Shown here: in pieces, positions 20,720 through 30,834 of the stretch | How the letters are laid out: each line of letters opens with the position of its first letter | How positions within the stretch are numbered: position 1 is the stretch's first letter | DNA from: Podarcis raffonei | Taxonomy: Eukaryota > Chordata > Lepidosauria > Squamata > Lacertidae | Length of the DNA stretch: 64,000 nucleotides | Direction: 5' to 3' | Assembly (NCBI RefSeq): GCF_027172205.1 | Contig: NC_070619.1 | Location: 8,048,459-8,112,458, forward strand | Translations under genes and position numbers: made by a program | Notes under the pieces: generated by a model | Told to the model about the DNA's origin: nothing | Seen by the model: the letters and a program-made list of their open reading frames with translations, nothing else | Database searches by the model: none

Positions 20720-20787
20720 ACTCCACCAACTCTAGCGAAAGCATGTACCTCATGAATCCCATTGGACCCCCCGGAAGTCGGCTCAGC
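20720..20787 (+). CDS. SSBP4: SSBP4 exon: DSTNSSESMYLMNPIG...
   Basis: Sixty-eight nucleotides, phase 1 in and 0 out; acceptor tctccccag, donor gtaagt. Encodes DSTNSSESMYLMNPIGPPGS then RLS, matching human DSTNSSENMYTIMNPIG. The next intron holds the 38-bp minisatellite. Confidence 0.94.
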
Positions 20788-20971
20788 GTAAGTACCTATC
20801 AAACAAAACTTCAGTATGGCTTGGGCCCAGGCTGTTCACATATGAACACCTACCTGGGTGCTGAAATCCCTTTGTCACGGTCCGGTCTACGGGCGAACAA
20901 AGTCCCGGCTGAGGACGTCGGGACTGGGGGCAAGATGGCGGGGTGGGAGCAGGAACGAGAGTCCAGAATCC

Positions 20972-22572
20972 AGGGGTCCGAGGGTCAAGGAGCAAGGAGT
21001 CACGAAGTCAAGGGTCCGAGGGTCAAGGAGCAAGGAGTCGTGAAGTCAAGGGTCCGAGGGTCAAGAAGCAAGGAGTCACGAAGTCAAGGGTCCGAGGGTC
21101 AAGAAGCAAGGAGTCACAAAGTCAAGGGTCCGAGGGTCAAGAAGCAAGGAGTCACAAAGTCAAGGGTCCGAGGGTCGAGGAGCAGGGAGTCACAAAGTCA
21201 AGGGTCCGAGGGTCAAGGAACAAGGAGTCATGAAGTCAAGGGTCCGAGGGTCAAGGAGCAAGGAGTCACAAAGTCAAGGGTCCGAGGGTCAAGGAACAAG
21301 GAGTCATGAAGTCAAGGGTCCGAGGGTCAAGGAGCAAGGAGTCACAAAGTCAAGGGTCCGAGGGTCAAGGAGCAAGGAGTCATGAAGTCAAGGGTCCGAG
21401 GGTCAAGGAGCAAGGAGTCACAAAGTCAAGGGTCCGAGGGTCAAGGAGCAAGGAGTCACAAAGTCAAGGGTCCGAGGGTCAAGGAGCAAGGAGTCACAAA
21501 GTCAAGGGTCCGAGGGTCAAGGAACAAGGAGTCACAAAGTCAAGGGTCCGAGGGTCAAGGAGCAAGGAGTCACGAAGTCAAGGGTCCGAGGGTCAAGAAG
21601 CAAGGAGTCACAAAGTCAAGGGTCCGAGGGTCGAGAGCAAGGAGTCACGAAGTCAAAGGTCCGAGGGTCAAGAAGCAAGGAGTCACATAGTCAAGGGTCC
21701 GAGGGTCAAGAAGCAAGGAGTCACAAAGTCAAGGGTCCGAGGGTCAAGAAGCAAGGAGTCACGAAGTCAAGGGTCCGAGGGTCAAGAAGCAAGGAGTCAC
21801 GAAGTCAAGGGTCCGAGGGTCAAGAAGCAAGGAGTCACGAAGTCAAGGGTCCGAGGGTCGAGAGCAAGGAGTCACGAAGTCAAGGGTCCAAGGGTCAAGA
21901 AGCAAGGAGTCACAAAGTCAAGGGTTCGAGGGTCAAGGAACAAGGAACAAGGAGTCATGAAGTCAAGGGTCCGAGGATCAAGGAGCAAGGAGTCACGAAG
22001 TCAAGGGTCCGAGGGTCAAGGAGCAAGGAGTCACGAAGTCAAAGGTCCGAGGGTCAAGAAGCAGGGAGTCACGAAGTCAGGGGTCCGAGGGTCAAGAAGC
22101 AAGGAGTCACGAAGTCAAGGGTCCGAGGGTCAAGAAGCAAGGAGTCACAAAGTCAAGCGTCCGAGGGTCAAGAAGCAAGGAGTCACGAAGTCAAGGGTCC
22201 GAGGGTCAAGAAGCAAGGAGTCACGAAGTCAAGGGTCCGAGGGTCGAGAGCAAGGAGTCACGAAGTCAAGGGTCCAAGGGTCAAGAAGCAAGGAGTCACA
22301 AAGTCAAGGGTTCGAGGGTCAAGGAACAAGGAACAAGGAGTCATGAAGTCAAGGGTCCGAGGATCAAGGAGCAAGGAGTCACGAAGTCAGGGGTCCAAGG
22401 GTCAAGAAGCAAGGAGTCACAAAGTCAAGGGTCCGAGGGTCGAGGAGCAAGGAGTCACAAAGTCGAGGGTCCGAGGGTCAAGGAACAAGGAGTCATGAAG
22501 TCAAGGGTCTGAGGGTCGAGGAGCAAGGAGTCACAAAGTCGAGGGTCCGAGGGTCAAGGAGCAAGGAGTCAC
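20972..22572 (+). repeat. 38-bp minisatellite, about 42 units, in SSBP4 intron
   Basis: Unit runs GTCAAGGGTCCGAGGGTCAA then GGAGCAAGGAGTCACGAA with minor variants (aag/gag, cac/cat). Because the unit has no stop in any plus frame and 38 is not a multiple of 3, it creates false open frames of 188 and 346 codons with GSEGQ/SRVRGSR-type repeats. Not a gene. Confidence 0.95.
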
Positions 22573-22815
22573 TTTAGCTAATGGGGCCTCCTGCTGCTGC
22601 CACGCAGCAGACGCTTCAGGTTACAGACTCCGCTAACCCAGAAACATTACCTCAGGTTAAGAACTTTGCTTCAGGATGAGAACAGAAATCGTGCTCCGTC
22701 GGCGCGGCAGCAGCAGGAGGCCCCATTAGCTAAAGTGGTGCTTCAGGTTAAGAACAGTTTCAGGTTAAGAATGGACCTCCGGAACGAATTAAGTACTTAA
22801 CCTGAGGTACCACTG
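22572..22815 (+). mobile_element. Tigger-like MITE, rearranged left end
   Basis: Right end gaggtaccactg plus TA is normal. The left begins with an inverted piece (ttagctaatggggcctcctg) followed by the direct interior. Abuts the minisatellite. Confidence 0.7.
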
Positions 22816-22817
22816 TA

Positions 22818-23180
22818 GTCGCTGTTTCTGTGTCCTTTCCAACACTTCAATTCTGTGATGCTATGAAAACCAAGACGCAGATGAAAACCGACTTTTCGTT
22901 ACTGGTTCTCAACGTGTTCCAATGTATTCCAACCATTGCTTTTGAGTATTCTTGATTGGACCGATTTGCAGGAACATGTGGGGTCGAAACGGGAACCCCA
23001 AAGGTCATCCAGACCAACCCCGGACTGGTTCGCAGCTACATTTTAGAAAGAAATGTTTAAGGGGGGGAGACGCAAGCTTCCCCTCCCTTGCCACTAACTC
23101 TTTCTCCACCCCCACCCACCCAACTTCTCCCACCCCACACACCCTGTCCCTCTCCCTGCCTTCCCCCTTCCCATTTTTAG
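22818..23180. other. SSBP4 intron before exon 23181
   Basis: A CR1-like tail near 22995 (aaaggtcatccagaccaacc), then a pyrimidine-rich stretch leading to the acceptor. Confidence 0.4.
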
Positions 23181-23259
23181 TTCTCCATGGGGCTGAGCCC
23201 CGAAGGCGCAATGCCCGGAATAAACGCGATGGAGCCGCAACACATGAATGGATCCTTAG
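23181..23259 (+). CDS. SSBP4: SSBP4 exon: FSMGLSPEG...MEPQHMNGSL
   Basis: Seventy-nine nucleotides, phase 0 in and 1 out; acceptor catttttag, donor gttggt. Encodes FSMGLSPEGAMPGINAMEPQ then HMNGSL, matching FPLGPGPEGPM...MEPHHVNGSLG. The conserved MEP-H-NGSLG end makes the assignment secure. Confidence 0.94.
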
Positions 23260-23616
23260 GTTGGTTTAAGAATCGCCTGTGCTGCTCGCGGATTCTTCAT
23301 GGTGTAGCGTTTGTTCTAGTAATCCCGCTTACAAAAAAAGAGAGAAAAATCCACCCCCAAAAAACCAACCAGTTCTCAGTAGAGTCTCCTCTTATAGCTG
23401 TTAAGCTCTGCCGATTCAACATAGTCCGTAGGTTCCTCCATAAGTAGAAAATCTGAATAGTTTCCCATCTCTCCAGTTAAAATTCCATCCGGACAGGCAG
23501 AGATGGAGGTGGGGGTCTTGCCTATGGGGCAGACCTTTGGCCACTGTGAGAATCTGGTGCTGATGGCCCGTTGGCCTTCTCCATCAAATCTCTTCTCACG
23601 GTTCCTTTGAGGTGTC

Positions 23617-24304
23617 ACAAGTCATTTTGGACTCACAGCTGTCCATGGAGGCGCAGGTCGATTCTGTGTCCAGGGCAGCTGTCTCCCAGCTCCGTCTGGT
23701 ACGCAGGATGAGACCCTCCCTGCCCACAGACTGCCTCACCAGAGTGGTCCATGCTCTGGTTATCTCCCGCTTGGACTACTGCCATGCACTCACCTTTGAA
23801 GGTGACCCAGAAACTATAACTAATCCAGAATGCAGCAGCTAGACTGGGGACTGGGAGCGGCCGCCGGGACCACATAAAAAGACCTACATTGGCTCCCAGG
23901 ACGTTTCCGAGCACAATTCAAAGTGTTGGTGCTGACCTTGAAAGCCCTAAATGGCCTTGGCCCAGTATACCTGAAGGAGCGTCTCCACCCCCATCGTCCA
24001 GCCCAGCTGAGGTCCAGCTCCGAGGGCCTTCTGGCAGTTCCCTCCCTGCGAGAAGTGAGGTTACAGGGAACCGGGCAGAGGGCCTTCTCGGTGGTGGCGC
24101 CCACCCTGTGGAACGCCCTCCCATCAGATGTCAAGGAAATAAACAACTATCTGACTTTCAGAAGACATCTGAGGGCAGCCCTGTTGAGGGAAGTTTTTAA
24201 TGTTTGATCATGTTTTTAATCTGTTGAGAGCTGCCTAGAGTGGCTGGGGAAACCCAGCCAGATGGTTGGGGATATAAATAATTTATTGTTATTATTATTA
24301 TTAA
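23617..24304 (+). mobile_element. L2-type LINE 3' end
   Basis: Plus-strand copy from tggactcacagctgtccatg to ggggatataaataatttatt with (ATT)n tail; ends 75 bp before SSBP4 exon 24379. Confidence 0.87.
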
Positions 24305-24378
24305 CCCCCAAGCCCCTTCCAACAGGGTCTGGAACAAGGTCAAGTGTTTCATTCCAACCGCCTCTGTTTCCTCCGCAG

Positions 24379-24407
24379 GTCCTGGCGAAATGGAACCCAT
24401 GTCGAAG
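24379..24407 (+). CDS. SSBP4: SSBP4 micro-exon: GPGEMEPMSK
   Basis: Twenty-nine nucleotides, phase 1 in and 0 out; acceptor ctccgcag, donor gtgaga. With the previous base it reads GPGEMEPMSK, the counterpart of GSGDMDGLPK. It is the shortest exon recognised here. Confidence 0.88.
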
Positions 24408-24619
24408 GTGAGATTTTGCATGGTGTTGCCCTGGGGGGAGGGGACGGCAGGAGGGCCAAGCGGTTAGGGTCTGTTTAATTGGAGGGGGGGCACTGTCAGG
24501 GAATCGTCTCGGGGTGGGCACTCCAAGGGCGATTCTGCTCTGCATGCAAAACATCGCCTAGGGCATCTCTTTATTTAAATCAGTCCTAGGGACCAGAAAC
24601 TTGCTTTATTTTTAAGGGC

Positions 24620-24941
24620 AGGGGCATAGCTCTTGGGCTTGCTGATCAGAAGGTCAGTGGTTTGAATCCCCGCGATGGAGTGGGCTCCCGTTGTTCGGTC
24701 CCTGCTCCTGCCAACCTAGCAGTTCGAAAGCACGCGAGTGCAAGTAGATAAATAGGTACCACTGTGGCGGGAAGGTAAACGGCGTTTCCGTGCGCTGCTC
24801 TGGTTCGCCAGAAGCGGCTTAGTCCTGCTGGCCACATGACCCAGAAGCTGTACGCCGGCTCCCTCGGCCAGTAGAGCGAGATGAGCGCTGCAACCCCAGA
24901 GTCGGCCACGACCGGACCTAACGGTCAGGGGTCCCTTTACA
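24620..24941 (+). mobile_element. Sauria-like SINE, 5' shortened
   Basis: From ggcttgctgatcagaaggtc to ggggtccctttac; ends about 50 bp before SSBP4 exon 24993. Confidence 0.9.
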
Positions 24942-24992
24942 ATTTTACGATGAACAGAATTAACCCCTCTTTTCTTATTCCTGGTTCCCAAG

Positions 24993-25094
24993 GCTTCTCC
25001 CAGCAGCCTGCCACCTTTGAACAATCCTCCTGGCACCCCGCGGAACGACGGCGAGATGGGCGCCGGATTCCTCAACCCGTTCCAGAGCGAGAGC
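24993..25094 (+). CDS. SSBP4: SSBP4 penultimate-type exon: ...[25 protein letters not shown]
   Basis: Encodes [20 protein letters not shown] then [14 protein letters not shown], the highly conserved PGTPRDDGEM...FLNPFQSES end of SSBP proteins. Acceptor is ttcccaag. In relatives the next exon encodes YSP(S/G)MTMSV and the stop. Here the boundary after SES is followed by gcaagg, a plausible GC-type donor, but I see no YSPxMTMSV exon between here and 30 kb. If there is no splicing, the frame stays open for 55 more codons (RG-rich) to a stop at 25260-25262, before an AATAAA at 25423. The 3' boundary is therefore uncertain. Confidence 0.9.
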
Positions 25095-26280
25095 GCAAGG
25101 TCCTGCGTGGAGCGACGCCCGCGGCGGGGGCGAGGTTCCCGCGGGTCCCGGGGTCCGCGTGGGGGTCGGGGCGCCCCGTGGCCAGGCAGGACCGGCCCGG
25201 CCACTCCCAGCGCCGACGATACCATCTCATACTGGAAACAGGGGCAGCTGTCCGAGTTGTGACCCCGGGGGGCAACTGCCCCCCAATGTCTCTCGCTACG
25301 GACCGACGCCACTGGTCCCCAAACACTCCAGTGACATTTCCCTGCATCCGCCCGCTTTGATACGACCTGGACTTACCGCCATAGAGACAAGACGGGGAGG
25401 TCCTTTAAAAGAAGAATAATTTAATAAACTCTTCCCCATCCCGGCTGCCTATCGCAACTCGGAACTGCTGATCCAAACACATTTATACATCGACTTGTGT
25501 TGCCCCGATCTCTCAGACGCTCGCGAAATCTCCAATGGGGCAGGCTGGACTGCCTTGTTCGCCCCACCTCCCGGCTTTTTCGGACTTCACAGCCCCTCGA
25601 AGACACCAGGAGCACCCGGGGTACTTGGGGGGTGGCGCTGGGCAACCCCCCCCAAAAAAATGCTGCAAAATGGATTGTCTTTTGGGGAGAGGGGTGGCAT
25701 AGGGGCTGGGATTCTGTATTTGGGACTTGAGTTGGGGGCATGGTTTGTAAGTGGGGCGGAAGAAGGGCAGCGCTTGTGGGGGGGCAGGCTCGAGGGAACC
25801 CTGTTTTTGCACCTCCCTCAGGTGTTTTCTCCCGGCACCCTCGAACTCGGACCGCCTCCCCAATGGAAGATGAGAGGGTTTCGTGCATATCGAAATATGG
25901 CCTGCTGTACAGAGGCGCAATTCGCATCCGTGGCCCTGCCCACTTTTGCCTCCAGCCCCCGGGGGGGAGTAGCCTCTGGTCAAGAAACCCACGCCAAACC
26001 CCAATTTAATACTGGTTCAGAGCAGGCCTTGCGTCTTTTAAATGTGTGTGGTTTTTGGTTTTGCAAGACGATTCGTTGTTGGTGTGGGGGAATCCCCACA
26101 TTTTCCCCCTTTCCTCTCTTCTCACCCCCCCCCCAAAAAACCAGAATCTTGGATTATTTTTTTAAAGCTGGCGAAATTCCTGTAGCGGCCAGCAGGGCGG
26201 CGCTCTTTTGCAGGGTTTTTTATTTACCTCTCTGCATCCCAATTTATTAAAACACCCACCCACTTCCGTGATTGTCAACC
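25095..26280. other. SSBP4 3' region, GC-rich then mixed
   Basis: 25095-25260 is CpG-rich and stays open in the SSBP4 frame ([16 protein letters not shown]). After that no exon is recognised; poly-C and T runs occur around 26126-26160. Confidence 0.4.
25423..25428 (+). terminator. Candidate SSBP4 poly(A) signal AATAAA
   Basis: AATAAA lies about 160 bp after the stop of the read-through frame of the last recognised SSBP4 exon. It is the first canonical hexamer downstream. Its use is inferred, and a later AATAAA near 27053 is an alternative. Confidence 0.4.
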
Positions 26281-26420
26281 TCGATTCCTCCACTCTGCAA
26301 AGATGTCATTGGACTACAAATCCCATCAGCGCCAGTTGGCTCAGTCCGTGGCCAGGAATGATGGCAGTTGTGGTCCAGCTGCATCTGGGGACACTCCCCC
26401 CCCCCAAAATTTTTTGAAGA
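26280..26420. mobile_element. Old palindromic MITE
   Basis: Ggactacaaatcccatcagc and its loose inverse gatggcagttgtggtcc resemble the CAACTCCCATCATCCC family at 34461 and 63216. Confidence 0.45.
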
Positions 26421-26429
26421 ATGCTGGAC

Positions 26430-27470
26430 TAGAGGAGTGGTGGTTGTGGGCCTTTAAGAAAAGGGGGTGTGTCCACAGAAACGGTTGCTCCGCCCACATT
26501 TAGCCTTTGGCTCCGCCCCAGAACTGGCATGAGGTCACTCAAGAGGCTGGAAAAATAGTTCCTTTCCCCTCCTATATAAATTCCCAGTGGCATTATTACT
26601 ATTTTTTAATGCACGTTCGCTGCCACTAAATTGCTCCTAAACTTTTGATAAAGGAGATTTCATGGTCCATTCCAGATCAACGATTCTATATGCAAAATGG
26701 GAAAAACCTGCCAGATTACCCGCTATCCCCTTCCGTTTAAACTTTATATTTTTAAAACATACTGGTTTTGCTACGGAACCTCATGCAATTTGTAAAAAAA
26801 ATTCAGAACGGGGGGACAGGGACGAGAGAGCAAGATTCGCCCGGGTTGACATTACCTTATTATTAAATATTATTGCAAAAACGGGGGGGGGGGGGAATCT
26901 TTGGGATGGGGTAGAAATTCCTTGCCTCGCCCCCAAAACCTGGGTGGTTTCTTTCGACGTTGTAAATAGAACTTACCGTTTTTTGGAAAGCCGCTGCAGT
27001 TTTTTTAAAAAGTCGCCAACAAGGAGGGAAAAAATAATAGAAAACCTTGCATCAATAAATGTTAACTTGGATTTTTTAAAGAAAAAACAATGGAGGGGAA
27101 TTGTGTGTGTTCTTTTCGCAAAGCAAGAGTCTACAGGGTTGGTAAGGGAACACCAGCGGTCATCTAGTCCACCACCCCCAAAATCCAGGATTGATGTTTC
27201 ATTTAGATACATTTTTGGGGGGTTCCCACCGCATTCCCGTCCCCCAAACAGCACCCCTCCAGAATCCCCACACCCAATTTCCCTGGGTGCTCACATGCAG
27301 ACAGTGCCCGCAGTCCTGGTCCTAGCAGGTAAGAGAGGGCTACTCGCCCCTTTAAGTTTAGCTTTGTAGTAGCCTGGTAGTTCAACAGGTGCAGCTTTTT
27401 TCCCACCTGCCACAAACACACTGTGGCCTTAGCAATGGTTGCTACATGGGAAGAGAGACTACTTGCATAT
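26430..27470. other. SSBP4/ISYNA1 intergenic, nothing recognised
   Basis: AT-rich, with a G-run near 26885 and a CR1-like tail near 27140-27180. AATAAA near 27053 is a possible distal SSBP4 poly(A) signal. No gene supported. Confidence 0.4.
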
Positions 27471-27478
27471 ACCTGTAT

Positions 27479-27562
27479 ACCGTATTTTTCGCTCCATAAG
27501 ACGCACTTTTTCTCCTAAAAAGTAAGGGGAAATGTCTGTGCGTCTTATGGAGCGAATGCGTG
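27479..27562. mobile_element. ACCGTATTTTT-family MITE, left part only
   Basis: Ccgtatttttcgctccataa to tatggagcgaatgc, then an abrupt junction with CR1. Confidence 0.7.
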
Positions 27563-28229
27563 GTCCCTGGTTTGTCTTGGTTGACCACAAACTTGACATG
27601 AGCCAACAGTGTGACGCGGCAGCTAAAAAAGCCAATGCAATTCTGGACTGCATCAATAGGAGTATAGCATCTAGATCAAGGGAAGTAATAGTGCCACTGT
27701 ATTCTGCTCTGGTCAGACCTCACCTGGAGTACTGTGTCCAGTTCTGGGCGCCACAGTTCAAGAAGGACACTGACAAACTGGAACGTGTCCAGAGGAGGGC
27801 AACCAAAATGGTCAAAGGCCTGGAAACGATGCCTTATGAGGAACGGCTAAGGGAGCTGGGCATGTTTAGCCTGGAGAAGAGGAGGTTAAGGGGTGATATG
27901 ATAGCCATGTTCAAATATATAAAAGGATGTCACATAGAGGAGGGAGAAAGGTTGTTTTCTGCTGCTCCAGAGAAGCAGACACGGAGCAATGGATCCAAAC
28001 TGCAGGAAAGAAGATTCCACCTAAACATTAGGAAGAACTTCCTGACAGTAAGAGCTGTTTGACAGTGGAATTTGCTGCCAAGGAGTGTGGTGGAGTCTCC
28101 TTCTTTGGAGGTCTTTAAGCAGAGGCTTGACAACCATATGTCAGGAGTGCTCTGATGGTGTTTCCTGCTTGGCAGGGGGTTGGACTCGATGGCCCTTGTG
28201 GTCTTTTCCAACTCTAGGATTCTATGAAT
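27563..28229 (+). mobile_element. CR1 LINE 3' end
   Basis: Encodes [19 protein letters not shown], then [14 protein letters not shown] and [20 protein letters not shown], typical of CR1 reverse-transcriptase ends. The 3' tail ggttggactcgatggccctt ... attctatga is the CR1 signature. Confidence 0.93.
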
Positions 28230-28950
28230 TGCCCAGGGGCAAAAAGCAGATTATGCTTTTTTTTTTGAAAGAGGGAAGTGGGAGTTGAAACAAAGCCGCT
28301 GATTGGCAAGCGATCGGGGAGAGAGATAAGGGATGCTAGCAATAAAGGAGGCTGCCTGGGAGGGGGGAGGTAAAGACAGCGAACTTGCAAGGAGAGGAGA
28401 CAGGAAGACTAAAGCAATGAGGAGAGAAATTAGAAGAAAAGGAGGAGCAAAAAACTGCTCCAGCTAAGGAAAAGACACCAAGGCAAACAAGAGGGAAGGG
28501 AGTGTTGAAAGGAAGCAGCTGATCGGCAAGCGATCGGGAGGGAGATAAGGGACGCTAGCGATAAAGGAGGCTGCCTGGGAGGGGGGAGCTAAAAGCCCAT
28601 GAATCCTCGGGATTTTTGCATTGGGTCACCCCAAATTCACCATCAAATCACGTCTGTGGCCACACCATGAGCCACAAAAATCATACATCCACTTTGTAAC
28701 CAGAATATTTGTTTTCTGGTTTTCCTTCTCTAAAAATACGGTAGTTCAGTCTTGTTCGTGAGGGCAGCTGCGTATTCCTGCATTGCGGAGGGTTGGACTG
28801 GATGACCCTCAGGGTCCCAGCTCTGCAGTTCCACGGCGACTGCCAGCAAGCTAGGGCCTTGTGTAGGTAAGGCACGTGATGCTTCGCTCAGCTATGACCC
28901 CTACTGTAAAGACATACCAAGACACTAGTCCTCATCATCCCATGTAAAAT
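28230..28950. other. Intergenic; purine-rich duplicated segment
   Basis: Ggcaagcgatcgggg and gctgcctgggaggggggag recur about 220 bp apart (28310-28375 and 28525-28590). A CR1-like tail is near 28790-28838. Confidence 0.5.
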
Positions 28951-28954
28951 GCAG

Positions 28955-29110
28955 ATTTAGACTCCGGAAGCTGCCTTCCACCCAGTCCACCTGCGCCGAC
29001 TGCCAGCAGCTCTCAGACAGGAGCTGTTCCCCTACTTGAAGGTGCCATTGGGGATGGAACCAGAGACCTTCTACAAGCCAAGCAGCTGCTCTGACTGCTG
29101 AGCTGCAGAA
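28955..29110 (-). mobile_element. tRNA-derived SINE, third type (reverse)
   Basis: Ggatggaaccagagaccttc and aagcagctgctctgactgct look like the reverse of a tRNA-like head; a similar degraded copy is near 29545-29650. Confidence 0.45.
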
Positions 29111-29139
29111 CTTCAGCCTCTGCCGCTAAACTATTAAGA

Positions 29140-29493
29140 TAAAGGTAAAGGGACCCCTGACCATTAGGTCCAGTCATGGCAGACTCTGGGGTTGCGGCGC
29201 TCATCTCACTTTACTGGCCGAGGGAGCCGGCGTACAGCTTCCGGGTCATGTGGCCAGCATGACGAAGGCGCTTCTGGCGAACCAGAGCAGCGCACGGAAA
29301 CGCCGTTTACCTTCCCGCTGGAGCGGTACCTATTGATCTACTTGCACTTTGACGTGCTTTCGAACTGCTAGGTTGGCAGGAGCAGGGACCGAGCAACGGG
29401 AGCTCAGCCCGTCGTCACAGGGATTTGAACCGCCAACCTTCTGATCGGCAAGTCCTAGGCTCTGGTTTAACCCACAGCGCCACCCGCGTCCCT
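29140..29493 (-). mobile_element. Sauria-like SINE, full length
   Basis: Reverse orientation from taaaggtaaagggacccctg to cgccacccgcgtccct. Confidence 0.93.
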
Positions 29494-29718
29494 CTAAACT
29501 AAACTATTGGCCTCTGCTTAAAAACTAACCTAAGGCTCCAGTCCTCATGAATGCGAACAAAGTGCTCATACGCTCCTCATCGTCAGCCTCACACAGGGAC
29601 GGACCCTGCAGCCTTCTACATGCCAAGCGGGGCTCTGACCCACGAACTGCGCAATTTCTATCCTCCTTTATTCGTTTCAAACACAGCCAGTTTGGCAAGG
29701 GGCGTGTTGGGGAATTAA

Positions 29719-30062
29719 AGAGGGTGGCGCTGTGGGTTAAACCACAGAGCCTAGGACTTGCCGACTGGAAGGTCGGCGGTTTGAATCCTCGTGACGGGCT
29801 GAGCTCCCATTGCTCAGTCCCTGCTCCTGCCAACCTAGAAGTTCGAAAGCACGTCAAAGTGCAAGTAGATAAATAGGTGCCACTCTGGCGGGATGGTAAA
29901 TGGTGTTTCCGTGCGCTGCTCTGGTTCACCAGAAGCGGCTTAGTCCTGCTGGCCACATGACCCAGAAGCTGTACGCCGGCTCCCTCGGCCAGTAAAGCGA
30001 GATGAGCGCCGCAACCCCAGAGTCGGTCACGACTGGACCTAATGGTCAGGGGTCCCCTTTAC
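29719..30062 (+). mobile_element. Sauria-like SINE
   Basis: From agggtggcgctgtgggttaa to ggggtcccctttaccc. Lies just past the ISYNA1 3' end. Confidence 0.92.
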
Positions 30063-30132
30063 CCAAATATTATTATTATTATTCCATCAAACCCTTCACA
30101 CAAAAACTACCAGAACGACTCTTAGCTAAGTG

Positions 30133-30138
30133 TTTATT
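30133..30138 (-). terminator. ISYNA1 poly(A) signal AATAAA
   Basis: TTTATT on the plus strand is AATAAA on the ISYNA1 strand, 141 bp beyond the stop. It is the first hexamer downstream and lies before the next SINE, so it is a good candidate for the gene's 3' end. Confidence 0.6.
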
Positions 30139-30278
30139 GTTTCGAACTAAAAAACAGACATCCCGAAACACCCGCAGCTTCTGAATTTTCGTTGGAAAGA
30201 GAAGGATCATTCCCCCTCCCCCTCCCCACAAAAAAACTAACCACGCTGTGTGGCCTGGCCACGATTCGGTGTGCCAGC

Positions 30279-30498
30279 CTAGTTTTGCAAACCAAGGAGG
30301 TGGCTGGCGGTAGGCTGGTGCCCGTTGCTCTCTGCCGACCGCACAAATCCGTTCAGGTGAGGGGCGGCCTTCTTGGGGGCGGGCGGCCGAGTCGCTGGGG
30401 GTTCAGGCATCGGGGGGGCCTGCTTGGCGCAGGGCCACGTCCTCCGGGTCTTGTGCTCCAGCTGCATGTGGTTCTGTGGGGGGAGGCCCACGCAGGCT
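30279..30498 (-). CDS. ISYNA1: ISYNA1 last coding exon and stop
   Basis: Seventy-two codons plus TAG; acceptor gccctacag. Begins R/ACVGLPPQNHMQLEHK, where GLPPQNHM-LEHK is conserved, then a diverged Pro/Ala-rich tail (PPMPEPPATRPPAPKKAAPH) ending HLLGLQN. The tail has about the human length but a different sequence. Mammalian ISYNA1 tails are likewise weakly constrained. Confidence 0.95.
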
Positions 30499-30683
30499 CT
30501 GTAGGGCGAGAAAAACCCGAGTTGCACACTCAAAGCATCTTCTGTGCAAGGAGATATAAATGAAAGGCCCTAATCCCGAACTCATTTACAGTGGTACCTA
30601 GGTTCTCAAACTTAATCCGTTCCGGAAGCCCGTTCCAAAACCAAGGTGTGCTATCCCATAGAAAGCAATGCAAAATCCTCATA

Positions 30684-30833
30684 GAACTCTAGCCCAATGG
30701 TTGCCATTAATTTGATTTTGAATTGATTTTAGAATGCTGTGTTACTTTTATTGTTGTTAGCCGCTCTGAGCCCGGCTTCGGCTGGGGAGGACGGGATATA
30801 AATAAAATTATTATTATTATTATTATTACTACT
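30684..30833 (+). mobile_element. L2-like LINE 3' tail, nested
   Basis: Gttagccgctctgagcccgg and gggatataaataaaattatt with (ATT)n tail, same family as 41890 and 61990. Confidence 0.8.
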
Positions 30834-30834
30834 A

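Noticed and set aside
20743-22346. Two long repetitive open frames (188 and 346 codons) looking like a novel repeat protein
   Set aside because: They are the product of a stop-free 38-bp minisatellite in an intron; each frame just cycles through the same DNA unit.
20972-22572. CRISPR-like regularly spaced repeats
   Set aside because: Units are directly tandem with no unique spacers, in a vertebrate intron.
25495-26250. 251-codon plus-strand frame after SSBP4
   Set aside because: Composition is mixed with G and C runs; no domain or conserved motif seen and it is out of the SSBP4 frame.
27341-27356. TACTCGCCC as the missing SSBP4 YSP exon
   Set aside because: Only YSP matches, then a stop follows directly; no acceptor precedes it and no MTMSV is present.
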